Source of the DNA: a virus
Reading direction: 5' to 3' (one strand)
IMG/VR virus record: IMGVR_UViG_3300035698_002038
Span: 1-26,448 of that record
DNA length: 26,448 nt
The position numbers and the translations under genes are program-made. The notes beneath the pieces are model-generated. The model did not search any database. It worked only from the letters and a program-made list of their open reading frames with translations, and had not been told where the DNA came from. Numbering within the stretch: the first letter of the stretch is position 1; each line of letters opens with the position of its first letter. This document shows, piece after piece, positions 13,527-20,964 of this stretch.

Positions 13527-14489
13527 ATGGGTTCAACAGGACGAGATGTTCATATTGACGTACCCCTGAGTAACATCGCTATCGGGTACAAACCCACCGG
13601 TTTTATCGGTGAAGCACTGGCACCTATCGTTCCGGTTAAGAAACAGTTTGATTCTTATCCGGTATGGTCTGTTGCGGATGCGTTCAGGACAGAGGAAGAT
13701 TATCGTGCACCGAAAACCGAAGCAAACGTGATGGAGTACAGAGTTTCATCGGACAAGTTTTTCTGCGATAATTACGCATTGAAAGATCGCATTTCATACG
13801 AGGATCTTAAAAATGCAGACGGTTCCTGGGATTTCACACAGCGTGGAGCCAGGGCCGAACGTATCAAAGACAAGTTGTATCTGAACTGGGAGTATCGTGT
13901 TTCCCAACAGGTGACATCTGGAACCAACATCGGATCTTATACCCAGGTCGCATCGGGTTGGACGGATTACACCAATGCAACACCATTGGACGATGTGCAA
14001 TCAGGGATCAATGTTGTTCTGGACACTACGGGATATCGCCCGAATCGCCTGATTTTTGGCGAGTATGCATGGCGGCATTTCAAGGAAAACATTGCGATCC
14101 ATAACCGCCTTTACGGTACGGCGGGGCCTATCAACACACCTGGGCGTATGGTAACACAGGCCCAGGCAGCGGCATTGCTCGAGGTCGATCAGGTGCTTGT
14201 GGGTAAAGCGTATTACAACTCAACTGAGGAAAATCAAACCGCATCGCTGGCACAGGTGTGGAATGACAATGTTCTGGCATATTACTGCCCCTTGACCCCA
14301 CGAAAGGACGTACCAAGTTTTATGTACTCTTTCAGGTGGGATCAGGTTCCTGGCATGAATATGCAGGCAGAAGTTTTTAACCTGCCCAGGGCCAAGGCCG
14401 AGGAAGTTCAACTCGGTTATTTTCAGGCTGAGAAAATTACTGCTTCGACTCTTGGATTTCTGATTCAAGGTGTTGGGTCGAGTCAGTAG
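13527..14489 (+). CDS. Major capsid protein (HK97 fold, Mu-like)
   Basis: This 320-residue protein follows protease/scaffold and decoration genes in canonical order. Its N-terminus (LSNIAIGYKPTGFIGEALAPIVPV) is the conserved opening of Mu/T-type major capsid proteins. RPNRLIFGEYAWRHFKEN and the C-terminal strand-rich region (FMYSFRWDQVPGMNMQAEVF) fit the A-domain and P-domain of the HK97 fold. There is no long N-terminal delta region, agreeing with a separate scaffold. The SD is GAGGGGGTGA before ATG 13527. A structured RNA element follows the stop. Confidence 0.88.
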   Translation: MGSTGRDVHIDVPLSNIAIGYKPTGFIGEALAPIVPVKKQFDSYPVWSVADAFRTEEDYRAPKTEANVMEYRVSSDKFFCDNYALKDRISYEDLKNADGSWDFTQRGARAERIKDKLYLNWEYRVSQQVTSGTNIGSYTQVASGWTDYTNATPLDDVQSGINVVLDTTGYRPNRLIFGEYAWRHFKENIAIHNRLYGTAGPINTPGRMVTQAQAAALLEVDQVLVGKAYYNSTEENQTASLAQVWNDNVLAYYCPLTPRKDVPSFMYSFRWDQVPGMNMQAEVFNLPRAKAEEVQLGYFQAEKITASTLGFLIQGVGSSQ

Positions 14490-14496
14490 GTAGTCG

Positions 14497-14575
14497 GGTG
14501 CCTAATGGCTCAAATCAGGGGCCGAGGTTTTTGTTTCTCCTTTCCTCGGCCCCGCATACCCAATAAACAGGCACC
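14497..14575 (+). other. Nested two-stem RNA element after the capsid gene
   Basis: An outer perfect 7-bp stem GGTGCCT/AGGCACC (14497-14503 with 14569-14575) encloses an inner perfect 10-bp stem GGGGCCGAGG/CCTCGGCCCC (14518-14527 with 14544-14553). The 16-nt pyrimidine loop includes TTTCTCCTTT. No T-run follows, so it is not a standard terminator. It may protect the capsid mRNA 3' end or act through its anti-SD-like loop. Confidence 0.55.
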
Positions 14576-14624
14576 AGAACACGCACAAGCCGATTGTCAA
14601 GGAGATCAAGAGGGGGTGAATAGT

Positions 14625-14855
14625 ATGTTGACGGGTCAAGTTATAGAACTGGCAAGAATCAAGGCTGAAAAGGGAAAACCGGCACCGAGCGCGGTCGATC
14701 CAGAGGTCGGGATTGTTGCAGGCGTTGAGATCGTCACCGCTGATTTCACAGCCTGGAAATATAACGCATTGAGGAAGTACGCGAAGGCTAAAGGCATAAA
14801 GGTTCCCAGGGGAACAGACAAACCCGAATTAATCGCAATCTTACAAGGAGAATAA
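14625..14855 (+). CDS. Small protein with C-terminal SAP/HeH-like domain
   Basis: From ATG 14625, with GAGGGGGTGA about 6 nt upstream, the product is 76 residues. The last 35 residues (YNALRKYAKAKGIKVPRGTDK-x-ELIAIL pattern) form the helix-extended loop-helix seen in SAP, LEM and Rho N-terminal-like domains, which bind nucleic acid or proteins. Small proteins with this C-terminal motif are frequent just after major capsid genes, where they are annotated as head or head-tail proteins. A longer open frame from 14505 would translate the RNA stem and is rejected. Confidence 0.7.
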   Translation: MLTGQVIELARIKAEKGKPAPSAVDPEVGIVAGVEIVTADFTAWKYNALRKYAKAKGIKVPRGTDKPELIAILQGE

Positions 14856-14860
14856 CTAAA

Positions 14861-17749
14861 ATGTTTATATGTATACATGCATCCGGCCTGCCATTCAACG
14901 GTAACACCATACCTTCCGGCGAAAGCCTGGGGGGGAGTGAATCGGCAGCATATTACATGGCGCGAGAATTGGTGGCATTGGGCCACAAGGTATATGTGTT
15001 TACAAACTCAAAACATTCCGGCGTATGGGATGGGGTCAATTACGAATGGTCTGGTACTCCTACCCAGGAAAACCCGATGGGTGATCGATTCGATTATGTC
15101 ATGCGCACACCCTGGGATGTCTTGATTTGTCAACGGCATCCCCTGGCGTTCGTTAAAAAGTACATTACTAAGCTTAACATCTGGTGGCTGCATGATCTGG
15201 CATTAAAGCGGTTCCTGGGCCTTGCTCAACCGAGTTTTGTGAACATCGATAAGGTGTTCTGCGTGTCCGAGTTTCACCGGCAACAGGTGTCAACGGTGTA
15301 TGGTATTGATGAAAGCCATATCATAGCAACAAAAAATGGAGTTGATTACACACAATTTGAAGGGCTTGACGAATTCCAGAGAGAACCCAATTCGTTAGTG
15401 TTTGCAGCGCGACCAGAACGCGGGCTTGCCGAGTTGGTGGGCGAGGGTGGGATTATGGAAAGTCTGCCAGAACAGCATTTATATGTATGCGGGTATGACA
15501 ACACGGTTCCGCAGATGCGCGAGTATTACAGAATCTTATGGGATCGATGCGAAAAACTACCCAATGTCACGAACTGCGGGGCGTTAGGTAAGCGCGACCT
15601 GTACGAATTATTTGCACGATCCATGCTGTATGTTTACCCGACCACGTTTGAAGATACGAGCAATATCGTGGCGATGGAATCCAATGCAGCAGGCACGCCG
15701 TTCCTGTCGATGGCACATGCAGCATTACCGGAAACCATCGGGCATGACGGCGCGATCCTCTTGCCGTTCAAGGACGAGAAAAACAAAGTAGTTGATATCC
15801 CGTTGTTTGCCAAAACGGTCAAGGACATCCTGGGCGATCAAGCGAAGTGGGAACGCCTACACACCAAAGCAGTTTCAAAATATCAATCATGGCCCGACAT
15901 TGCAAAGGGCTGGTCTGAGCAGTTCACACAGTTGATGCAGGAGAAATCCGCAGGAAAGGAACGGCTTGCGCGTCATCTGGTTAAGCACAGCGATATCGTG
16001 GCCCTGAATCATTTATACCAGAACGACACAGATGCAATCAACGAGGTCATACCCGATTACAAAACCAATTATGATATGTATATCAACAACGATTATACTG
16101 CGTATCTCAACAGATATTATGATCATGAAGCGGCAAAGGGCGTTCTTTACGGCCCCGAATCCTTAGACGGCAAGGGCCGGTTTGAATCGATTTCAGACAT
16201 GGTCGGCAAGATCAACCCGAAGTCGTTGCTTGATTATGGTTGCGCACATGGCCCTATTCTGATGAATCTGGCGGGCCGGTATAAAGACATTGCGTACACC
16301 GGATATGATATCAATGAATCCAATATCGATAAAGCAATCGCATGGGCGGCAAAAGAGCAGGAACACATTACGCACCCTGTTAAATTTTTCACCGGAGAGC
16401 ATACCGATGTCGAGGGAATGTTCGATTGCATCCTGTTGACCGAGGTCCTTGAGCATGTTCCAGATCCGGTCGGGTTGGTCGAGGAGTTGCGCAAACACCT
16501 GAACCCCGAGGGAACAATGGTTATCGGCACACCATACGGCCCCTGGGAAGCATTGGGGTATGATGAGAACCCAGGATGGCGGGCACATATACACCATTAT
16601 GCACGGCCGGATCTATTTGAACTGTTCGGCGATCAACCCGAATATTATATTATCGCAATCCCCTGGAGCCTACACGGTTTAGGGCATTTTATGGTGACGT
16701 TCAAGAATTCAGATATACCGATAGGCCAGATCAATTACGACCGCAAACTGCGGGAACAGGCACCGAGGGAAACGGTATCGCTATGCATGATCGTGAAAAA
16801 TGCCGGTAAAAGCCTGTCAAAGACGCTTTCCAAGTGCGCGGCGTATGTGGACGAGATCATAATCGGCGTTGACAACACGACAACGGACGATACGAAGGAC
16901 ATCGCGGCACAGTATGGGTCAATCATCATTGATATCGAAAGCCCCTTTAAAATCGGATTTGACGGGGCCAGAAACGCCACGGTTGATACGGCTTCAATGG
17001 ATTGGATATTGTGGATCGATGACGATGAACTGTTAGAGTATGCAGACACGTTGGAATATTATCTGCGCCCGAATGTTTACGATGGTTATGGGATCAATCA
17101 GCACCATTTCGCAACGGAGCCGGCAGCGTTATTCAAAACTGATATGCCGATCCGGTTGTTTAGGAATGTCGGCGATGTGCATTTCAAGGGGTTCGTGCAT
17201 GAGCATCCGACCAAGGATGACGATATCAATGCCGGAGTCGGGCGCATATGGGTACTTCCAGAAGTAGCGATAATGCACACCGGATATCCGACCGAGGAAA
17301 TCAGGCGGGAACGGTTCAAAAGAAATTGGCCCTTGATCAATGAGGATCATAAACGATACCCCGACCGGCACCTGGGTAAAATGTTATGGATCAGGGATCT
17401 TGCACATATGATCAAGTACGAGTTAGAGCGCACCGGCGGGCAACCGTTTGAGGAGATGAGAACAATGGCGACCCTGATCGTTCAGGGATGGATCGAGTTG
17501 ATTGATTTGAAACAGGGCCGGATGGCGATAGAAACCCTGCCATATTATTCCGAAGCGGTATCAGTATTGGGCAACGGCGGGATTGACTTTGCAATGGCCC
17601 ACGACATGATCATGGGCAACAACGGACAGCGGGCGAACCCTGCGGCCCAGGAAATCGCGGGCCTGTTCCAGAACGGCGATCATATCAGAAGATTCACTGC
17701 CATGTTGATCAACGAATCCGCACAACGATACGAGGGAGATTACGTCTAA
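14861..17749 (+). CDS. Three-domain GT4 glycosyltransferase / SAM methyltransferase / GT2 glycosyltransferase
   Basis: The 962-residue protein joins three enzymes. Residues 1 to about 380 are a GT-B, GT4-like glycosyltransferase (GGSESAAYYMARELVALGH, FCVSEFHRQQ, YPTTFEDTSNIVAMES). Residues about 450-620 are a class I methyltransferase (LLDYGCAHGP, LLTEVLEHVPDPVGL). Residues about 637-870 are a GT-A, GT2-like transferase (SLCMIVKNAGKSL, then WIDDDE near 717 as the metal-binding DxD-like motif). There is no membrane segment. Such multi-domain proteins build or cap glycans. It lies between a small head gene and a connector gene, with a TAATG overlap downstream, so it is expressed with virion genes. 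Virion glycosylation or host-surface remodelling is possible. Confidence 0.85.
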   Translation: MFICIHASGLPFNGNTIPSGESLGGSESAAYYMARELVALGHKVYVFTNSKHSGVWDGVNYEWSGTPTQENPMGDRFDYVMRTPWDVLICQRHPLAFVKKYITKLNIWWLHDLALKRFLGLAQPSFVNIDKVFCVSEFHRQQVSTVYGIDESHIIATKNGVDYTQFEGLDEFQREPNSLVFAARPERGLAELVGEGGIMESLPEQHLYVCGYDNTVPQMREYYRILWDRCEKLPNVTNCGALGKRDLYELFARSMLYVYPTTFEDTSNIVAMESNAAGTPFLSMAHAALPETIGHDGAILLPFKDEKNKVVDIPLFAKTVKDILGDQAKWERLHTKAVSKYQSWPDIAKGWSEQFTQLMQEKSAGKERLARHLVKHSDIVALNHLYQNDTDAINEVIPDYKTNYDMYINNDYTAYLNRYYDHEAAKGVLYGPESLDGKGRFESISDMVGKINPKSLLDYGCAHGPILMNLAGRYKDIAYTGYDINESNIDKAIAWAAKEQEHITHPVKFFTGEHTDVEGMFDCILLTEVLEHVPDPVGLVEELRKHLNPEGTMVIGTPYGPWEALGYDENPGWRAHIHHYARPDLFELFGDQPEYYIIAIPWSLHGLGHFMVTFKNSDIPIGQINYDRKLREQAPRETVSLCMIVKNAGKSLSKTLSKCAAYVDEIIIGVDNTTTDDTKDIAAQYGSIIIDIESPFKIGFDGARNATVDTASMDWILWIDDDELLEYADTLEYYLRPNVYDGYGINQHHFATEPAALFKTDMPIRLFRNVGDVHFKGFVHEHPTKDDDINAGVGRIWVLPEVAIMHTGYPTEEIRRERFKRNWPLINEDHKRYPDRHLGKMLWIRDLAHMIKYELERTGGQPFEEMRTMATLIVQGWIELIDLKQGRMAIETLPYYSEAVSVLGNGGIDFAMAHDMIMGNNGQRANPAAQEIAGLFQNGDHIRRFTAMLINESAQRYEGDYV

Positions 17750-18189
17750 TGGCACTTGTAAGCGAAGCCGAATTATTGGCCCGATATAATTATTTTAATA
17801 CGATGTCCTCGACCAATATCACCGATGACCTGATTTATTATGCCGAGGCGGAAATCAATGCGCGGTTATCGTCTGCATTTGATACGCCGTTCACAGCAGG
17901 GCATCCGACCGTCAAGGATCTGATCATCGATCTGGCATACGCGAAAGGTGGTAAGGTTGCGGATCGGGCCGGCCTACGGAAAGAGGTTTACGCCAGGATC
18001 GAGGATATCAAAAAAGGCAATGAATATATCTACACCGGCAGCGGCACGACCATTGCGCCATTGTCAGGAACAGATCGGGTGTGGTCGAACACGAAAGGTT
18101 ATCATCCAACCCATTCGATGCTCGATGCCGAGGACAGCATGGTGTCAAGCAGCCGGATCGAGGACTTAGAAGATGCGAGGGGCATTTAA
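17749..18189 (+). CDS. Head-tail connector/adaptor protein (DUF1320/gp6-like)
   Basis: The 146-residue protein is mostly helical in its first half (SEAELLARYNYFN, DDLIYYAEAEINARLSSAF, VKDLIIDLAYAKGG). This is the signature of connector proteins that bind under the portal, as in Mu gp36-type DUF1320 proteins. Its position just before a tail-completion gene agrees. The C-terminal quarter is polar and probably extended. The start overlaps the glycosyltransferase stop, and its own stop overlaps the next start. Confidence 0.75.
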   Translation: MALVSEAELLARYNYFNTMSSTNITDDLIYYAEAEINARLSSAFDTPFTAGHPTVKDLIIDLAYAKGGKVADRAGLRKEVYARIEDIKKGNEYIYTGSGTTIAPLSGTDRVWSNTKGYHPTHSMLDAEDSMVSSSRIEDLEDARGI

Positions 18190-18680
18190 TGTCTGATTTT
18201 ATAATCAAGGTTATCGGTTTGAACCTTCTGCAAAAGCGCATGATGGCCCGCAAGATGAAACTGTCGGGCGGGCAGCGGTCGGGCGTGAGCCGGAAAGCCA
18301 ATGCCCAGGCGATTGCTATCGTTGACCGGTGGGTGCAAAAGAACTTTGAGGGCGAGGGCAGGCTTGCTATGGGCGGCGGCGGTGGATGGAAGCCGTTAGC
18401 ACCCGCGACATTGATCGCAAGGGAAAGAGGGTATGGAATTTACAAGCACCACGAAACCAAAGACCCCAGGGTGTTGATAAATGTCGGCAACTTGAAAAAC
18501 GAGTGGAAGCATTATTATAATTCCAGAACAGGCAAACTGCAATCGCAAATGGATTATGGTGAACCGCACGAAAAGGGGTTAGGGTCATTACCGGTTCGGC
18601 GCATCCTGCCCCTGGACAGGCAAATCAAGCCGAAGTTGGCGAAACATTATAACTGGTTTATTAGGCAGGCGATCAGATGA
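18189..18680 (+). CDS. Phage virion morphogenesis / tail completion protein
   Basis: From ATG 18189 (TAATG overlap) the protein has 163 residues. It has a short amphipathic start, a basic region, the GGGGGWKPLAPATLIARERGYG signature (split by about 80 residues from the N-terminus), a VLINVGNLKNEW stretch and an RRILPLD motif near the C-terminus. This order matches Mu gpG-like virion morphogenesis proteins that finish the tail top or head-tail joint. An earlier in-frame start at 18081 would overlap the connector gene and is unlikely. Confidence 0.78.
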   Translation: MSDFIIKVIGLNLLQKRMMARKMKLSGGQRSGVSRKANAQAIAIVDRWVQKNFEGEGRLAMGGGGGWKPLAPATLIARERGYGIYKHHETKDPRVLINVGNLKNEWKHYYNSRTGKLQSQMDYGEPHEKGLGSLPVRRILPLDRQIKPKLAKHYNWFIRQAIR

Positions 18681-19105
18681 TAAATTTAAAAGATATCACC
18701 CAGGCGGTCGAAACACTCCTGGGAACCGTAACGGGGGCCGTGACGATACAGCGCAACCCGATGCGCAACGATGATCCGAGTCGGGCGGTGGATGGATGGA
18801 TCGGTATTTATCGCGGGTCGGTCGATTACGAACCACATGCCACCGGCAAAAATTGGATGGCATTGGTCGATGTCCTGATCGAAATACAATCCGCGTCACA
18901 CGATTCGGGGGCCGATGCCGAGGACAAATTGCAGGATCTTGAAAAACAGGTGATCGACATCCTGAACGACAACCCGACCTTGTCCGGTACGGTTCAAATA
19001 CCCCTGGGATATTCAATCGAGTATCAATACAATGCCGATGAAGAAAGCGGTATCAGTTTTCATGCGGCAATAATTACAATACATTCGGGAGTGAGAGCGT
19101 CATGA
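18677..19105 (+). CDS. Tail terminator-like protein
   Basis: This 142-residue protein opens with a helix (INLKDITQAVETLLG), has alternating beta segments (WIGIYRG, WMALVDVLIEIQSAS), then a helix (AEDKLQDLEKQVIDIL) and a final strand with GYSIEYQYNADEESG-x-S. This is the small alpha/beta fold expected for tail terminator proteins (lambda gpU-like). Gene order between tail completion and tail tube supports it. The start overlaps the previous stop (ATGA). Sequence similarity to named members is not obvious, so the call leans on position. Confidence 0.65.
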   Translation: MINLKDITQAVETLLGTVTGAVTIQRNPMRNDDPSRAVDGWIGIYRGSVDYEPHATGKNWMALVDVLIEIQSASHDSGADAEDKLQDLEKQVIDILNDNPTLSGTVQIPLGYSIEYQYNADEESGISFHAAIITIHSGVRAS

Positions 19106-19269
19106 TGAAAATTAGGTGGGTTGACGATGAAGAAAAAGAGATCCCATATGTCGGTATCATGCGACCTAATGGGGTTTATGCGGTCGAAACGGATCTGGCA
19201 TTGAGCCTGATCGAGCAGGGGCAGGCCGAGAAATACAAGAAACCAAAAACTAAAAAAGCAGCGGGGTGA
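19102..19269 (+). CDS. 55-residue protein before the tail tube gene
   Basis: Two tandem ATG codons (19102, 19105) overlap the previous stop; the frame ends in TGA at 19267. The peptide has an acidic/aromatic start (IRWVDDEEKEIPYVGIMRP), a helix (ETDLALSLIEQGQAEKY) and a basic, Lys-rich tail. A small protein at this place is common in Mu-like tail modules (DUF2635 type), and the 'v-x-x-x-x-a-x-x-L-i-x-x-G-x-A' shape is similar. Homology is not established. Confidence 0.6.
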   Translation: MMKIRWVDDEEKEIPYVGIMRPNGVYAVETDLALSLIEQGQAEKYKKPKTKKAAG

Positions 19270-19274
19270 TTTGA

Positions 19275-20246
19275 ATGTACGGAATGAAAGGACATTTAGG
19301 TATCTGCTTTCAACAGAGCTTCGGAACGGCGTACACCAGTTCAATGCATTGGTTCCCGCTGATCAACGAAAGCCTGAAAGAAGATATCCCATTGATTATG
19401 GCAGAGGGTATTCGGGGCCGGTTTGAGGAAGGCCCGTCACACGAAGGGCCGCACGCAATCGCGGGTGATATCACGGTTGAAGCACACCCTATTTTGTCGG
19501 GTAAGTTGTTCACGGCATGGTTCGGTCAGTCAACCGGTACTGTGTTGGGGTCCAGCTATGTGCATAACTTTATACCGAAGACCACGGATTTTGACGCAAT
19601 GGCAGCGGTGCCGCCTATGACCATACAGGTGTATCGTGATGGTGGATCGGCGCATCAATATTATGATTGCCTGTGCGACCAGTTGGTGACTGAGATTACC
19701 CACGGTTCTATCGTGCGGCATACCATGAGCGTGATCGGTGGCAAGTTTGCCAAGGTTGCCAAGGGTACCCCATCATACCTTGCCGGTTCAGAATTCACAT
19801 GGGATCAGGCATCGATCAGCTTCCAGGGATCGGCAGGCGGGGCGATTGACGATGTAAGCCAGTTGACCATTACCCTGAACAATGCGTTAGAGGGCAGGGG
19901 AACCCTGGATGGTACCAAGACCCCTAACCGTGTCAAGCGGTCGGGCTTTCGTACTGCTGAGATCGCAGGCACCATGTTTTTCTTGAACGACAACGAGTTC
20001 GATCATTGGAGAAATCATGCATCACAACCGATTATCGCAACTATCGAGGGTGCCGACATTTCAAGCGGGTACGAGGGCTACATCGAATTTGATATGCCTG
20101 GGGTAAAATATAGCGATGTCACAGTCAACCTCGGCGGGCCTGGGATTGTGGAAGCTTCGTTCACTGGCAAGATCGAGTACCACAGCACATCGGCAACCTT
20201 GCTTGAAGTCACGATGCAGAACACTTGTTTGCAGTATCTTGAATAA
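19275..20246 (+). CDS. Major tail tube protein
   Basis: The 323-residue protein is rich in beta strands and Gly, with no coiled coil. It is placed between the terminator-like gene and the tail chaperones, which is the tail tube position. Its features fit long tail tube proteins of siphoviruses: an N-terminal GICFQQSFGTAYTSS loop, EGPHAIAGDITVEAHP, and a C-terminal half with LTITLNNALEG, followed by GYIEFDMPGVKYSDV and VEASFTGKIEYHS. SD AGCGGGGTGA precedes ATG 19275. No sheath gene accompanies it, which argues for a non-contractile tail. Confidence 0.75.
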   Translation: MYGMKGHLGICFQQSFGTAYTSSMHWFPLINESLKEDIPLIMAEGIRGRFEEGPSHEGPHAIAGDITVEAHPILSGKLFTAWFGQSTGTVLGSSYVHNFIPKTTDFDAMAAVPPMTIQVYRDGGSAHQYYDCLCDQLVTEITHGSIVRHTMSVIGGKFAKVAKGTPSYLAGSEFTWDQASISFQGSAGGAIDDVSQLTITLNNALEGRGTLDGTKTPNRVKRSGFRTAEIAGTMFFLNDNEFDHWRNHASQPIIATIEGADISSGYEGYIEFDMPGVKYSDVTVNLGGPGIVEASFTGKIEYHSTSATLLEVTMQNTCLQYLE

Positions 20247-20275
20247 GTGAACCCAACGTAAAAGGAGAAACGAGC

Positions 20276-20677
20276 ATGGAAATTATTTTAGGATGGCAGA
20301 GGTACGAAACCGAGTTCCAGGGTGGCATGGTGTCAATGGATCTGAAATCTTTATCACGGAAAGCCATGTTGTTGACATCGCCGCAGATGGGATATTTTAC
20401 ACAGTTCAAAGACAAGACACCGGACGAAACCGAAAAGATGGCAGAAACAGACGGGTTTGAAAAGTTGCTTGAGTTGCAGGGCGCATGTTCAAAGATATTC
20501 CCTGATCATGTAAAAGATATTGCGGGTATCATGGTCAAGGAGTCAGCAGAGGCCCAGGCGGTGCCGGTCACGGTTGAGCAAATCACGGATGAATCGGTGT
20601 TTGCGGTATTGTGTGCTGATATAATGACCCGCTTATTTACGATGTCGGTTATCAGTAAAGGACAAGCAAAAAACTAA
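20276..20677 (+). CDS. Tail assembly chaperone, gpG-like zero-frame product
   Basis: The 133-residue protein has SD AAAGGAGAAA (20261-20270) before its ATG. It is mainly helical and acidic (DETEKMAETDGFEKLLELQGACSKIF pattern, split here by family convention) and lies between tail tube and tape measure genes, the fixed place of lambda gpG/gpGT-type chaperones. It binds the tape measure protein during tail assembly. The final codons GCA AAA AAC TAA contain the slippery heptamer, so a share of ribosomes should continue into the next frame. Confidence 0.82.
   Translation: MEIILGWQRYETEFQGGMVSMDLKSLSRKAMLLTSPQMGYFTQFKDKTPDETEKMAETDGFEKLLELQGACSKIFPDHVKDIAGIMVKESAEAQAVPVTVEQITDESVFAVLCADIMTRLFTMSVISKGQAKN
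20668..20674 (+). other. Programmed -1 frameshift site A AAA AAC
   Basis: A AAA AAC is in the correct zero-frame phase (gcA AAA AAC TAA) right before the stop of the first chaperone frame. After a -1 slip, reading continues CTA AGG TTG into the frame ending at 20964. This is a strong X XXY YYZ heptamer at the conserved place for tail chaperone frameshifting. The fusion would be 229 residues. Confidence 0.85.
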
Positions 20678-20679
20678 GG

Positions 20680-20964
20680 TTGGCAATCCATAAGCCCTGG
20701 AAATACGGCTTGAAAATATTGAATGGGTTGCCGGTGATCGAATGGATAAACTTATTTGAGTGCTGCCATGAATGGCGATGGTACGGAGAACGAGAAATAC
20801 CGACCGACAAGCGGCATGTTAAGATAATACCAATGGGGTATTATTCGCGGCTTGAATGGCCCGATGGCAAATCACTTCTGGAACAGGCGAATGTTATGAT
20901 TGAAATATTTGCGATCATAAAAGATGAGAATGCACGAATAAGCGCAAGGCGATCAAATGGCTGA
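20680..20964 (+). CDS. Tail assembly chaperone, gpT-like frameshifted part
   Basis: This frame is -1 relative to the gpG-like gene and has only a TTG codon at 20680 as possible start, with a weak AAGG 3 nt away. It is therefore best read as the C-terminal part of a gpG-gpT fusion made through A AAA AAC at 20668. The 94-residue part is rich in Trp and aromatic residues at its start (HKPWKYGLKI, CCHEWRWYGE) and ends in a charged helix. The T part recruits the tube protein to the tape measure. It overlaps the tape measure start by 8 nt. Confidence 0.75.
   Translation: MAIHKPWKYGLKILNGLPVIEWINLFECCHEWRWYGEREIPTDKRHVKIIPMGYYSRLEWPDGKSLLEQANVMIEIFAIIKDENARISARRSNG

Noticed and set aside
14518-14553. 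Intrinsic terminator after the capsid gene
   Set aside because: No T-run follows the stem on either strand; T residues are in the loop only.
14505-14624. N-terminal extension of the SAP-like protein
   Set aside because: It would translate the nested stem element; ATG 14625 has a proper SD and begins a compact protein.
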